Origin: CALMAK01 sp964392265 | GTDB lineage: Bacteria; Patescibacteriota; Saccharimonadia; Saccharimonadales; Saccharimonadaceae | Assembly: GCA_964392265.1 (NCBI GenBank) | Contig: CAYMOS010000002.1 | Location: forward strand, 62,001-126,000 | DNA length: 64,000 nt | Direction: 5' to 3' | Notes under the pieces: model-generated | Told to the model about the DNA's origin: nothing | The model's database searches: none | What the model saw: only the letters and a program-made list of their open reading frames with translations | Translations under genes and position numbers: made by a program | Shown: piece by piece, positions 55,064 through 64,000 of the stretch | Layout: each line of letters begins with the position of its first letter | How positions within the stretch are numbered: position 1 is the stretch's first letter

Positions 55064-56521
55064 ATGAAAACACAAAAAATACTAACATCAACGAATAACT
55101 TTGGCACTGCGTTACTCAAATGGATACTGCCAATGGCACTCGTATCGACTGTTTTAGTAGCGTTGCTGTCAATTGTATCGGGCGCGTGGGGACCTAGTGA
55201 TCGAACTACTTTCACGATTGAGAAACCTGCCTCGTATGTGACATTTAATTCAATCACTAATAATCCAAACCATGGCGACGAACGTAACTTCGTTCAGGTG
55301 AAGGAGACGTCAAATACTTCGGCCGGTGGCTGGAAAGACGAACTAAAAGTTGAGATTGGTAAAGAGTATTGGGTACGAATCTATGCGCATAACAATGCTG
55401 GTGAAAACCTTAATCTCGTCGCTCAAAACACGCGTCTGACGGCGGCAGTTCCTAGTACGGTTGGCAAAAAGCTGACGGTGACAGGGCAAGTATCAGCCGA
55501 TAACGCTAACCCGCAAAAGGTGTGGGATGAAGCAACCTTTACTGGTGATAGCGATTTCAAGCTCGCCTATATTACTGGCTCGGCGGTCTGGCGCAATAAT
55601 ATCTTTACTAATACGACAAAGCTCGATGATAGTATTGTCACAGCGCAAGGAGCATTAATTGGCTATGATAAATTAGATGGTCGTATCCCTGGTTGTTTCA
55701 AATATGATGGTGTTGCCACTTTCCGTGTTGTCGTGCAAGCACCAACCAACCCTCAGCATTCTGTTGAGAAAAAGGTGCGCAAGAGTGGTACAACTGAATG
55801 GCAAAAGAATGTCACTGTCAGCCTTGGTGATACTGTCGAGTACCAAATTGGCTACAAGAATATTGGCAATACAGTGCAAAAAGACGTACAAATCTTCGAT
55901 AAGTTACCTGCTGGTATCAGTTTTGTCTCAGGGTCAACAACGCTAAAGAACGCTAATAATCCTAATGGCGACGGTCGCTCGGTCCAAGATGGTGTGGTAA
56001 CGACGGGTATCAAAATTGGTGATTACACGACTGGATCGAATGCCTTTGTGCGTTTTAAGGCAAAGGTGACCAGTGAGAGTAAAGATCTGAAATGTGGTCA
56101 AAATACACTGCGTAACTTTGGTCATGCTACAGCTGACGGGTCAACCAAACAGGATTATGCTGACGTCACTATTACGGTGGAATGCCAACCAAATGAATGT
56201 AAACCAGGTATCCCAGAGGGTGATAAGCGCTGCAACCCTGAGCCATGTGTACCAAAGGATGGCGAGGTTATCGATAAGAGTGGTAACTGTGTTCCTGCTG
56301 CATTGCCAACGACTGGCCCTGCGCAGATCATTGCTGGTATCTTGGGTGTGGCCTTGGTGACGCTCGGTGTAGCCTATTGGATGCGTAGCCGTAAGGCGTA
56401 CAAGCAAGCACTTGCTGGATTCACCGAAGATTTCAAAGACGAGCCGGTGAGAGATCTGTTGGTCGCAAAGACCGAAGATCATGAAAAGCATGAGGCTCAC
56501 GCTAATAAATTCCACAAATAA
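55064..56521 (+). CDS. LPxTG-anchored surface protein with DUF11-like domain
   Basis: A 485-aa protein. N-terminal signal/TM (near residues 20-42), a beta-rich N-terminal domain, then a DUF11-type repeat (VEKKVRKSGTTEWQKNVTVSLGDTVEYQIGYKNIGNT ... LPAGISFVSGSTTL), a Cys-rich stretch (CQPNECKPGIPEGDKRCNPEPC), then LPTTG, a TM helix and an unusually long charged tail of about 45 residues, ending in DHEKHEAHANKFHK. Starts 6 nt after the giant repeat protein, so probably the same operon. Confidence 0.85.
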   Translation: MKTQKILTSTNNFGTALLKWILPMALVSTVLVALLSIVSGAWGPSDRTTFTIEKPASYVTFNSITNNPNHGDERNFVQVKETSNTSAGGWKDELKVEIGKEYWVRIYAHNNAGENLNLVAQNTRLTAAVPSTVGKKLTVTGQVSADNANPQKVWDEATFTGDSDFKLAYITGSAVWRNNIFTNTTKLDDSIVTAQGALIGYDKLDGRIPGCFKYDGVATFRVVVQAPTNPQHSVEKKVRKSGTTEWQKNVTVSLGDTVEYQIGYKNIGNTVQKDVQIFDKLPAGISFVSGSTTLKNANNPNGDGRSVQDGVVTTGIKIGDYTTGSNAFVRFKAKVTSESKDLKCGQNTLRNFGHATADGSTKQDYADVTITVECQPNECKPGIPEGDKRCNPEPCVPKDGEVIDKSGNCVPAALPTTGPAQIIAGILGVALVTLGVAYWMRSRKAYKQALAGFTEDFKDEPVRDLLVAKTEDHEKHEAHANKFHK

Positions 56522-56540
56522 GTCATACGAGTAAATCAAT

Positions 56541-57806
56541 ATGAATGATCAAGAGGCTATCATAGCGCATAAGACAATCTTTGTGCAGATAGCCTCTTAT
56601 CGTGATGATGAGCTGGTAAAGACTATCGAATCGTGCCTTGGGGCGGCTAAGCATCCAGATAGGTTACGTTTTGGCATTGTTCATCAATGGGATGAGGCTA
56701 CCCAACATGACTTGGAGCGCTATAAAAATGATGCAAGATTTCGGATAAAAGAGATGCCATGGCAAGAATCTCGAGGGGTAGGGTACGCTCGTCATCTTTG
56801 CAATATGTTGTATGTCGAAGAAGATTTTATGATGCAAATCGATTCACATATGCGATTTGATGATGGGTGGGACAGTGAGGTGTTGAGTGAGTGGCATAGC
56901 TGCCTTAATCAAAAGGCTGTGTTATCTGCTTATCCGTCACCGTTTGAATACAAGGATGATAGAGAAAAAAGGCTTCCTTACGGCCCTACACAACTAGTAG
57001 TGAAAAAATTTAGCAATGGCAAGATACCGATATTTAAAGGAGTTGCGGTTACGCGTAGACCCAATGGCGGCTTACGACGAGCAATGTATGTGGCGGGTGG
57101 CTTTGTTTTTGGTGAGGGGCGTATCTGTCAAGATGTACCGTATACGAAAGAAGTATGCTTTACGGGCGAGGAGATGGTGTATTCTCTGAGGTTGTTCAGT
57201 CATGGTTATACGGTCTATACGCCGAATACTTTAGGGATCTATCATTTATATGATCGTCCCACGTCATCACGGTTTTGGGATGATATGCCTAAGGCTGAGG
57301 AAGATGCAGTACGAAAACACCATGCCGAAATGATGACATCAAATGATATGTTCCTCAAACGTCTGTTTAATGGTGAAGCCAATGATGTATTAGGGATGGA
57401 AAGAACACTACAGGAGTTTGAAAACTATAGCGGTGTTTCATTTGATAAAAAACTCGTTCATCCTGATCAGACGGCACATAAAGAACCACCATATGCGTAT
57501 TCGGATGAGTGGACAGAGAAAGCTTTTCGGCTGCGTGATATGGAGATGGAACTCCATTTAAAGACTTTGTATGAGAAGTATGATCGCTCGCGGACGCCAG
57601 TCATGTGGCGCGTGAAACTGATGGCGGATCATGATATAGAAGTATACTCGGTCGATGTACCATTTGATGATTTACAGGCGAATGATTTTCATGTGTCGGT
57701 AAAAGCGACGGTACGGCAGACACCAGTGGTATGCAGAGTGCGGCCATATTTTGGCGACGACGATTGGGATGACCCCAAAGTAAGTACGCTTGATATGGTG
57801 GTATAG
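56541..57806 (+). CDS. GlcNAc-transferase-like glycosyltransferase (GT60/PF11397-like)
   Basis: A 421-aa cytoplasmic glycosyltransferase. IFVQIASYRDDELVKTIESCL at the N-terminus and RFGIVHQWDE, ESRGVGYARHLCN, MQIDSHMRF (DxH metal site) and FTGEEMVYSLRLFSHGY follow the GlcNAc family (Pfam GlcNAc), typified by the Skp1 hydroxyproline GlcNAc-transferase. A C-terminal region of about 130 aa is unassigned. It lies 19 nt after the LPxTG gene and close to galU and the Pro/Thr-repeat protein, which makes protein glycosylation at this locus plausible. AT-richer than the neighbours. Confidence 0.75.
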   Translation: MNDQEAIIAHKTIFVQIASYRDDELVKTIESCLGAAKHPDRLRFGIVHQWDEATQHDLERYKNDARFRIKEMPWQESRGVGYARHLCNMLYVEEDFMMQIDSHMRFDDGWDSEVLSEWHSCLNQKAVLSAYPSPFEYKDDREKRLPYGPTQLVVKKFSNGKIPIFKGVAVTRRPNGGLRRAMYVAGGFVFGEGRICQDVPYTKEVCFTGEEMVYSLRLFSHGYTVYTPNTLGIYHLYDRPTSSRFWDDMPKAEEDAVRKHHAEMMTSNDMFLKRLFNGEANDVLGMERTLQEFENYSGVSFDKKLVHPDQTAHKEPPYAYSDEWTEKAFRLRDMEMELHLKTLYEKYDRSRTPVMWRVKLMADHDIEVYSVDVPFDDLQANDFHVSVKATVRQTPVVCRVRPYFGDDDWDDPKVSTLDMVV

Positions 57807-57874
57807 AATCTTGCTTTTCCTATGCATATCTGATACAATCTACACTTGATTGATTAACAATTTAAAGGAATGAT

Positions 57875-58183
57875 ATGACAAAAGCAGTCGTAAAGGTTGG
57901 TGGCAAGCAGTACGTTGTCGCTGAAAAAGAGACCCTCCTGGTGGACCTCCTCCCGGAAGGAACAAAAGAGCTCACCCTTGATGCACTACTTGTTGTTGAC
58001 GGTGATAAAACCACTGTCGGCACCCCAGTAGTCAAAGGTGTGACTGTCAAAGCAAAGGTAGTTGAGGAACTCGTAAAGGGTGACAAGATCCGCGTGATCC
58101 GCTACAAAGCGAAAAAGCGCGTTCACAAAGAGAACGGCCATCGCCAAAAATACTCAAAGATTGAGATCTCATCAATCAAGTAA
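57875..58183 (+). CDS. rplU: 50S ribosomal protein L21
   Basis: A 102-aa bL21: AVVKVGGKQYVV at the N-terminus and KIRVIRYKAKKRVHKENGHRQKYSKIEI at the end are diagnostic. RBS AAAGGAA. A terminator follows directly, so it is monocistronic, without rpmA beside it. Confidence 0.95.
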   Translation: MTKAVVKVGGKQYVVAEKETLLVDLLPEGTKELTLDALLVVDGDKTTVGTPVVKGVTVKAKVVEELVKGDKIRVIRYKAKKRVHKENGHRQKYSKIEISSIK

Positions 58184-58185
58184 CG

Positions 58186-58212
58186 AAAACCGCCCCTCGG
58201 GGCGGTTTTTTT
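58186..58212 (+). terminator. rplU terminator
   Basis: AAAACCGCCCC/GGGGCGGTTTT with a TC tip and a long T-run. Confidence 0.93.
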
Positions 58213-58274
58213 AGTAGAGACTATACGGGTATCATGCTACAATAGGGATTAGCAAAAGGGGTATATAGCAAAGC

Positions 58275-59039
58275 GTGACGACAGTTATTTCGGTGACAAA
58301 TCAAAAGGGTGGCGTTGGTAAAACAACGACCGCTGTTAATTTGGCATATTATTTGGCAAAACTAGGCAAAAGGACCTTGTTGATTGATTTTGATCCTCAG
58401 GGTAATGCCACCAGTGGACTTGGTATTGACAAGCAGGGTTTGCAGCAGACAGTCGTCGATGTTATTACGCAGCGTACCACCCTCGACCAAGTGGTCGTCG
58501 CAACTGATCATAAGAATTTGTGGCTTGCCCCAACAACACCGCATCTTGCCAATACTGAGGTCGAACTAGCACAGGCGGATCAGCGATTTGCCCGCCTCCG
58601 TCACGCGATCGAACAGAGTGGGATTGAGTACGATATTATTATCATTGATAGTCCACCAAGCCTTAGCTTGCTGACGGTCAATGGTCTTATTGCGGCACAC
58701 TATGTGCTGCTACCAGTGCAGGCTGAATTTTATGCGCTAGAAGGGTTGGGACAGCTCCTTGAGACGATGAAGCTGGTCCGCAAGGCAACCAATCCAACCC
58801 TTGAACTACTTGGCGTGTTGCCAACGATGGTGGACTCGCGTACGACGCTCAGTTCACAGGTCGTTGCCGAGATTCACAAGCATTTTCCAGGTAAGGTGTT
58901 TAAATCAACGATTCCGCGCAATATTCGTCTCGCAGAAGCACCAAGCCATGGTGTCCCTATTGGTGTGTATGATCGCTTTTCAAAAGGGGCGCGTGCCTAC
59001 AAAGCACTGGCAAATGAAGTAATAGACCGGATAAAGTAG
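58275..59039 (+). CDS. parA: chromosome-partitioning ATPase ParA
   Basis: A 254-aa deviant Walker-A ATPase (KGGVGKTT at residues 11-18, LIDFDPQGNATSG, IIIDSPPSLSLLT), Soj-like without N-terminal HTH, so chromosomal type. GTG start 58275. parB follows after 7 nt. I found no parS-like TGTTTCACGTGAAACA by eye in the window. Confidence 0.95.
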   Translation: MTTVISVTNQKGGVGKTTTAVNLAYYLAKLGKRTLLIDFDPQGNATSGLGIDKQGLQQTVVDVITQRTTLDQVVVATDHKNLWLAPTTPHLANTEVELAQADQRFARLRHAIEQSGIEYDIIIIDSPPSLSLLTVNGLIAAHYVLLPVQAEFYALEGLGQLLETMKLVRKATNPTLELLGVLPTMVDSRTTLSSQVVAEIHKHFPGKVFKSTIPRNIRLAEAPSHGVPIGVYDRFSKGARAYKALANEVIDRIK

Positions 59040-59046
59040 GGGAGGC

Positions 59047-59922
59047 ATGATGGCAAAAAAAGGCTTAGGACGAACATTTGACTCATTGATCCCGACGGAT
59101 TTATTGGATGAGTCGTTTGACGCGAGCAGTGTTCAAGGCGATCAGGTATCAGAACTGCGCTATCTTAAATTAGATACCATTGCCGCTGATCCCGATCAGC
59201 CTCGACGACATTTCGATGAGACATCAATTGCCGACTTGACGGCATCGGTACGCGAACATGGCATCTTGCAGCCAATTGTCGTTACAGTGAGCGGTAAAGG
59301 CTATCGAATTGTTGCTGGTGAACGCAGGTACCGGGCAGCAAGCGCTGCGGGTTTGGAGAAAATCCCTGCGATCGTACGGACACTTAGTGATCAACATCGC
59401 CTCGAGCTGTCATTAATCGAGAACATCCAGCGGCGAGACCTCAGCCCTATCGAGACGGCTGTGGGTTATGCCAAACTACGCGACCAATTTAACTTAACAC
59501 TTGATGAGATTGGTGAACGGGTTGGCAACAAATCGGTCAGTGCGGTAAGTAACACCTTGCGTCTTCTGAAATTACCGAAAGAAGTCCAACAGGCATTGTT
59601 GACGGGTAAAATAACTGAAGGTCAGGCGCGTCCGCTGGTTGGTATGGACGAGGCATTCATTCATGATATTCTGCCACGTATTGTTCGCGAGGAATGGAGC
59701 GCGAGGGCGGTCGAGCGGTATGTCGCCCAGTTAAAGCAGGGTGAGAAGACACATCGAGTCGTCAAGCAAAACGACTCAGTTATTGCCGACGCCGTCAGGA
59801 TTGGCGAGCGACTACATGCTCCTGTTGATATTCGTGTTGCTGCGAGTGGGGCAGGCAAAATAGTTATTTCGTTCAAGGATCAGACTGAACTCGATCGAAT
59901 AAAAAAAGTGTTCGATCAGTAA
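59047..59922 (+). CDS. parB: chromosome-partitioning protein ParB
   Basis: A 291-aa CTP-dependent DNA clamp. KKGLGRTFDSLIP start, ParB/Srx domain with ADPDQPRRHFDE, GERRYRAA near residue 96 and ENIQRRDLSPIE, then HTH and C-terminal dimerisation region. Two adjacent ATGs (59047, 59050) follow GGAGG; the second gives better spacing and the usual MAKKGLG start. Confidence 0.95.
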   Translation: MMAKKGLGRTFDSLIPTDLLDESFDASSVQGDQVSELRYLKLDTIAADPDQPRRHFDETSIADLTASVREHGILQPIVVTVSGKGYRIVAGERRYRAASAAGLEKIPAIVRTLSDQHRLELSLIENIQRRDLSPIETAVGYAKLRDQFNLTLDEIGERVGNKSVSAVSNTLRLLKLPKEVQQALLTGKITEGQARPLVGMDEAFIHDILPRIVREEWSARAVERYVAQLKQGEKTHRVVKQNDSVIADAVRIGERLHAPVDIRVAASGAGKIVISFKDQTELDRIKKVFDQ

Positions 59923-59927
59923 GTTTG

Positions 59928-60536
59928 CTAGAAGAATCGTAAGCCGTTGAATGGAAAGATTCTCATGCCAACGGGTCCAACAACATCATAAAAGGGAATA
60001 GTCCCGAGTCCTTGATTGCCATTGCGTGAGTCGTACGAGAAGCTCCCTTCGCGGTGATCACCGGAAACGAATAATTCTCCTTCGGGCACGACGATGTCTG
60101 CTTCGCCGCTTGTGATCGGACCTGGTTCGCCGTGATTATTGTCGTCAGGATTAAACCCATTGGGATGCTCACTATTGTAGACGACAAAATGTTCATCCTG
60201 AATGGTGACACGTTCACCTGGGAAGCCAATGACACGTTTGACAATATACTCATCCCCAATACCTGTATTGTAGCGAGGATTTTTAAAGACGATGATTTGC
60301 CCACGTTTTGGTACATAGTCTTTATTTTGTACCTGCGCCCACGTGACAGGGAGGCGATTAACGATCAGGCGGTCGCCAGTATAGAGAGTCTGCTCCATAC
60401 TGGGGCCGACAACGTTAAAGCTGCGAAATACAAATGTATTAATAAACAACGTTCCAAGAACAACGCAAATAATGAAAATAATGACGCCGATAACGTCTTT
60501 GAATACAGGGTGTCTCTGAAAAAAAGTTGCTTCCAC
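59928..60536 (-). CDS. lepB: signal peptidase I
   Basis: A 202-aa membrane peptidase. One N-terminal TM (residues 15-35), catalytic Ser in VVGPSMEQTL near 45, Lys in DEYIVKRVIGFPGE near 98, and box E VSGDHREGSFDSR-like (SGDHREGSFSYDSR) near 160. Removes signal peptides from the many secreted proteins here. GTG start directly after an in-frame TGA, with TATAGT 7 nt upstream on the minus strand: leaderless GTG. Convergent with parB, 5-nt gap. Confidence 0.95.
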   Translation of the reverse strand: MEATFFQRHPVFKDVIGVIIFIICVVLGTLFINTFVFRSFNVVGPSMEQTLYTGDRLIVNRLPVTWAQVQNKDYVPKRGQIIVFKNPRYNTGIGDEYIVKRVIGFPGERVTIQDEHFVVYNSEHPNGFNPDDNNHGEPGPITSGEADIVVPEGELFVSGDHREGSFSYDSRNGNQGLGTIPFYDVVGPVGMRIFPFNGLRFF

Positions 60537-60653
60537 TCATACTACTATACAGCATTTGAAAACATTTATATCTGAAAAACATAACTAGCACGATACGTTG
60601 ATAAAATCTAGAGTTTTCAGAATATACCCAGCCAGGTATAGTAGATATATACT

Positions 60654-62279
60654 ATGAGCAACCGACGGCCATCTATCGACGGGTTTGTCCCCCGACGAAC
60701 TACTACCACAATGGGTGAACAACACCAGAAGTCTCTTAAGGGTGCTCCGGCACGCCAAACATTGCATACGGGTGACGAAAAGAGAGTGACTGATATCGCT
60801 GATGCTACATCAGAGACAACATTAGGTCGTTCGAGCATCCGCGAATCCCTACAGTCACTCGACGAGGAATTGCCGCCGCAAAAACGTAGTCGTCGTGAAA
60901 AACGTCGTTTACGCCGTGAGAGAAAGCAGGCACCATCAAAGAAACGTCGTATCATTAAGTGGACCATTATTGCCATTGTAGCTGCAATCATCGGGGTGGC
61001 GGCGTATGTGGCGTTTGTTACTTTTGTGACGACAAGTAAGGTCTTTGAAGGTGATATCTTCGGATTAACGCAAAAGCAAGCTCTGAAACAAGACGCGAAT
61101 GGCCGTAGTAATTTCATTATTTTTGGTACGGCTGAGGATGATGAAGGTGGAACGCACGGAGGCGCCAACCTGACAGACTCGTTAATGGTAGTTAGTGTGA
61201 ATCAAACGACGAAAGATGCGTTTATGATCAGCATCCCGCGTGACTTGTGGGTAGAATTCGGTATGGCCTGTCTCTCTGGTTATCAAGGTAAAGTGAATGA
61301 AGTGTATAGCTGTCACTCTAATGATGGAGCCGATGAAAAGGCAGGGGCAGCGGCTTTGAGAGAGAAAATCGGTGCAATCGTCGGACTTGATATTCAGTAT
61401 TATGTGCATCTTAACTTTACTGCCGTGACCGAGTTGGTTGATGCGGTTGGAGGTGTTGACGTCACGATTGAATCCAATCCAAAAGGGGCGGGCATCCTCG
61501 ATCGTAACTTTGACTGGAAGTGTGGCTATCGCTGTCACTACGTTAAATACGAAGATGGTGAGACGGTACATCTTGATGGTGAGCATGCCTTAGCGCTTTC
61601 GAGAGCTCGTAATGCTAGTGGAGGTTACGGACTTGCTGCCGGGAACTTTGACCGCGAGAAGAATCAGCAAAAAATTATTAAAGCGCTGCGTGAAAAGGCG
61701 ATGAGCGTCGGGACTTTGACCAATCTTGGCAAAGTGACGAGTATTATGAATGCGCTTGGTAATAATCTGCGTACCAATATCGACACCAAAGAGATCCAGA
61801 CCATCATGGCGGTAGCGAATGACATGTCAAACGACGCCATTACTTCACTGAGCTTGGTAGAAGAAGATGCACCACTGGTAACAACGGGAAGTGTAGGTAC
61901 GGCTAGTGCTGTCATTCCTGTGGCTGGAAGATTTAATTACACGGCCATCCAAGCCTATGTTGCCAAGCATGCGAGCAGTAATCCTGTGACGCGAGAAGCA
62001 GCGCCGATCGTCGTACTCAATGCGACTGATACCCCTGGAGTAGCTCAGAAGGAAGCGGATACGCTGACGGCAAAGGGCTATGCAATTGCGGCATACGATA
62101 ATGCTCCGGAAGGCACTTACCCTGCAGTAGAGATTTATCAGATAGGCCAGGGAAACACTGCCACGGCCGAAGCACTAAAGAAGCAATATAACCTAACAAC
62201 TATCAAAACAACTAGTCCGCCGCTAGCGGTCGCTGATGACGTCTCGTTTGTGATCGTAATTGGTGAGGTGCGCCAGTAG
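60654..62279 (+). CDS. LytR-CpsA-Psr (LCP) family protein
   Basis: A 541-aa membrane protein. An approximately 100-aa basic cytoplasmic N-terminus (RSRREKRRLRRERK), one TM (near 103-125), the LCP domain (about 150-350) with FIIFGT, LTDSLMVVSVN, SIPRDLWVE and ALSRARNASGG containing the conserved Arg/Asp residues, and a C-terminal LytR_C domain (IVVLNATDTPGVAQKEADTLTAKGY). LCP enzymes attach polymers to peptidoglycan, or here possibly to surface glycans. Promoter-like TATAGT is 11 nt before ATG. Confidence 0.92.
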   Translation: MSNRRPSIDGFVPRRTTTTMGEQHQKSLKGAPARQTLHTGDEKRVTDIADATSETTLGRSSIRESLQSLDEELPPQKRSRREKRRLRRERKQAPSKKRRIIKWTIIAIVAAIIGVAAYVAFVTFVTTSKVFEGDIFGLTQKQALKQDANGRSNFIIFGTAEDDEGGTHGGANLTDSLMVVSVNQTTKDAFMISIPRDLWVEFGMACLSGYQGKVNEVYSCHSNDGADEKAGAAALREKIGAIVGLDIQYYVHLNFTAVTELVDAVGGVDVTIESNPKGAGILDRNFDWKCGYRCHYVKYEDGETVHLDGEHALALSRARNASGGYGLAAGNFDREKNQQKIIKALREKAMSVGTLTNLGKVTSIMNALGNNLRTNIDTKEIQTIMAVANDMSNDAITSLSLVEEDAPLVTTGSVGTASAVIPVAGRFNYTAIQAYVAKHASSNPVTREAAPIVVLNATDTPGVAQKEADTLTAKGYAIAAYDNAPEGTYPAVEIYQIGQGNTATAEALKKQYNLTTIKTTSPPLAVADDVSFVIVIGEVRQ

Positions 62280-62323
62280 AAACGGTCCGCGCCTGACGAG
62301 GTGTGTGGTATAGTATAAAGTAT

Positions 62324-63112
62324 ATGGAGTTTCTAAAATCATTTCGGCGTCGATCCGTCCTGAGTGAGCTTGTCTATATTGGGCTTAATGTGGGGCTGGC
62401 TATTGCGGTGTTGATCATCGTTCGGACTGTCGAGTCGCCTCTCCCGGCGTTTATCTTGGTATTGATTAGCAAATGGCGCGTTTTTGCGGTGCGCCCACGT
62501 TATTGGCTCGCCAATATCCAGGCTAACTTTGTCGATTTTATTGTGAGTATCAGTACGGTGGTGCTGCTGTACGGCGTCGGGACGATCGGCAGCCAAGGCT
62601 TGTTGCTGCAAATTGCTCTGACGATTCTGTATGTTGCTTGGCTGATTTATCTCAAACCGCGTTCGTCGAAGCGTTCGGTAGTTGCACAGGCATGGACGGC
62701 TGTTATTGTCGGCACGACGGCATTATTTATCTCGTCATATAATTGGCCTATCGAGCTGTTGATTATGGGACTAGCCGTCGTTGGCTACGTTGCTGCTCGA
62801 CATGCCTTGACGCAGTATGAAGAGGACCACCTGCAGTTTCTGTCACTCCTTAATGCGCTGATTATGGCCCAACTAGGGTGGGTGCTGTATCACTGGGTGA
62901 TTGCTTATTCTTTGCCAGTCATTGATATTCGGATTCCGCAGGCAACCTTAATTATTGCCGTGACCTCATTTGTCCTCTTTAAAATATATGATTCGTACAA
63001 ACGAAATGACCGTATCGAACCAGCTGACGTTGCACTGCCGATTTTGTTCGGTGTTAGTATCATCTCCGTGCTACTTCTTTTCTTTAGCGCCATACCTATC
63101 GGCGTTCTCTAG
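62324..63112 (+). CDS. polytopic membrane protein, function unknown
   Basis: A 262-aa protein with about seven or eight TM helices spread along the full length and small charged loops. No family recognised. Start ATG 62324 is chosen over the upstream ATG at 62303 because TATAGT (62309-62314) lies between them, 9 nt before 62324. Directly follows the LCP gene. Confidence 0.7.
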   Translation: MEFLKSFRRRSVLSELVYIGLNVGLAIAVLIIVRTVESPLPAFILVLISKWRVFAVRPRYWLANIQANFVDFIVSISTVVLLYGVGTIGSQGLLLQIALTILYVAWLIYLKPRSSKRSVVAQAWTAVIVGTTALFISSYNWPIELLIMGLAVVGYVAARHALTQYEEDHLQFLSLLNALIMAQLGWVLYHWVIAYSLPVIDIRIPQATLIIAVTSFVLFKIYDSYKRNDRIEPADVALPILFGVSIISVLLLFFSAIPIGVL

Positions 63113-63118
63113 GCCCTT

Positions 63119-63154
63119 CATCTCAGGTATATCTCAGGCGACATGCGCTATACT
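63119..63154 (+). promoter_or_regulatory. htrA promoter with direct repeats
   Basis: TATACT (63149-63154) lies 10 nt before the ATG. In place of a good -35 there are two direct repeats ATCTCAGG at 63120-63127 and 63131-63138, spaced 11 bp (one helical turn), a layout typical of response-regulator or activator sites. Confidence 0.5.
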
Positions 63155-63164
63155 AAGCATAAGT

Positions 63165-64000
63165 ATGGATACAAAATTACCTTCGAACCCTACGCAACCA
63201 TCAACCGAACCATCAGCCTATACGGTCATGCCTCCTGCGGTGGATCACTCTCGGGCAAAGAAAAATAAAACCAAGGGAAAATACGTCAGCCTTATTGTTC
63301 TGTTGACTCTTCTTTGTATTGGCAGTGGGGTCGGCGGTGGCTGGCTGGCAGTAACGTTTGGGGGCTTAGTGCCGACTAACGCAAATCAGATGATTGAAGC
63401 AGACGGAAGCACTACTGTGACGACAGAGGAAGAGGCAATCGCCAATGTTGCTGCCAAGGTGGCGCCAAGTGTGGTGTCAATCGTCACAACAACCTCGGGA
63501 CGTTCACCACTTGGGTATAGTGCTCAGGGGGCGGGCACAGGGGTCATTGTGAGTAAAGATGGATATATCATGACGAACAATCATGTCATTGATGGCGCTT
63601 CAAAGGTATCGGTCATTCTTTCTGATGGCATGGAGTACGACAACGTCAAGGTGGTCGGGAGTGATCCGTTAAATGACATTGCGTTTGTGAAAATCGATGA
63701 TGTCTCTGATCTGAAAGCGGCCGAGCTAGGTAATAGTGGTAAATTGCGTATTGGTCAACGTGTCGTCGCGATCGGTAATGCTCTCGGACAGTTCGACAAT
63801 ACAGTGACAAGTGGTATTGTCTCGGCCATGGGGCGCCCACTGGTTGCTTCGTCATCTGATGGTCAAAATTCAGAGAGCCTCACCGACCTCATTCAGACGG
63901 ATGCGGCAATTAACTCAGGTAACTCGGGTGGCCCATTAGTTGACTTGTCTGGACGAGTGATTGGTATTAATACGGCGGTAGCAACAGATGCAAACGGGAT
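63165..64000 (+). CDS. htrA: HtrA/DegP-like serine protease (3' end outside window)
   Basis: 278 codons are present and the frame is open at the right edge. Pro-rich cytoplasmic start, one TM (near residues 42-64), then a trypsin-like domain: catalytic His in TNNHVIDG near 135, Asp in DPLNDIAFVKI, Ser in AINSGNSGGPLVD near 252. PDZ domain(s) would follow beyond 64000. Membrane-tethered quality-control protease for exported proteins. Direct repeats upstream suggest stress regulation. Confidence 0.92.
   Translation, partial: MDTKLPSNPTQPSTEPSAYTVMPPAVDHSRAKKNKTKGKYVSLIVLLTLLCIGSGVGGGWLAVTFGGLVPTNANQMIEADGSTTVTTEEEAIANVAAKVAPSVVSIVTTTSGRSPLGYSAQGAGTGVIVSKDGYIMTNNHVIDGASKVSVILSDGMEYDNVKVVGSDPLNDIAFVKIDDVSDLKAAELGNSGKLRIGQRVVAIGNALGQFDNTVTSGIVSAMGRPLVASSSDGQNSESLTDLIQTDAAINSGNSGGPLVDLSGRVIGINTAVATDANG

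Noticed and set aside
58275..59922. parS site near parAB
   Set aside because: No match to the usual 16-bp palindrome seen by eye here or elsewhere in the window.

Overview
This window reads as a stretch of a Candidatus Saccharibacteria (TM7; Patescibacteria/CPR) chromosome. The assignment is an inference from several things: the 16S rRNA has the TM7-type U at E. coli position 912; the 16S gene is unlinked from 23S-5S; the housekeeping proteins are compact (IF-2 of 589 aa, a four-repeat S1 protein, a short adenylate kinase); and there are sortase-type LPxTG surface proteins and a T4SS-type ATPase. No standard biosynthetic operons are seen. Codon use and base composition are even across most of the window. 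The 15.8-16.9 kb interval looks AT-richer by eye.

Layout. 0-2.8 kb: the 3' part of a VirD4/TraG-like ATPase and two convergent small membrane proteins. 2.9-7.8 kb: gyrB-gyrA-YuiD-like operon. 7.8-15.6 kb: a stand-alone 16S unit with its own promoter, processing stem and terminator; a small membrane gene; tRNA-Ala/Ile/Val; a tRNA-derived repeat element; a HAD phosphatase on the opposite strand; then a separate 23S-5S unit. The 23S gene carries a roughly 320-nt extended helix, and at its tip lies a tRNA-Ile-like sequence that is itself split by about 80 nt inside its T-arm. 15.8-21.9 kb: accessory genes (C39-like peptidase, an 18-codon ORF, M14 carboxypeptidase, KGG-repeat protein with an attenuator-like leader, HExxH peptidase, ROK kinase, LPxTG protein). 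22-35.7 kb: translation and repair genes (rpsA, infB, fmt, def, priA, recJ, rpsU, yqeY, adk, map) and an ABC-2 exporter. 37-41 kb: ftsA-ftsZ-nrdR-thioredoxin-like-VKOR. 41-44.5 kb: a T-box leader followed by cupin-ileS. 44.5-57.8 kb: a cell-surface region (Ig-like protein with an in-frame TAG in its signal peptide, CAP protein, galU, a 1319-aa repeat protein, an LPxTG DUF11 protein, a GT60-like glycosyltransferase). 57.9-64 kb: rplU, parA-parB, lepB, an LCP ligase, a membrane protein, and the start of htrA.

Themes. Many genes have a -10 hexamer only 6-7 nt before the start codon, so leaderless mRNAs appear to be common; this also settles several start codons. Several conserved drug-target or metal sites are altered: 16S 912 and 1409/1491, 23S 2057/2058, GyrB Asn in the EGDSA motif, IleRS HHGT in place of HIGH, and NrdR lacking all four zinc cysteines. 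The most unusual structure is the split tRNA-like gene inside the 23S rRNA.
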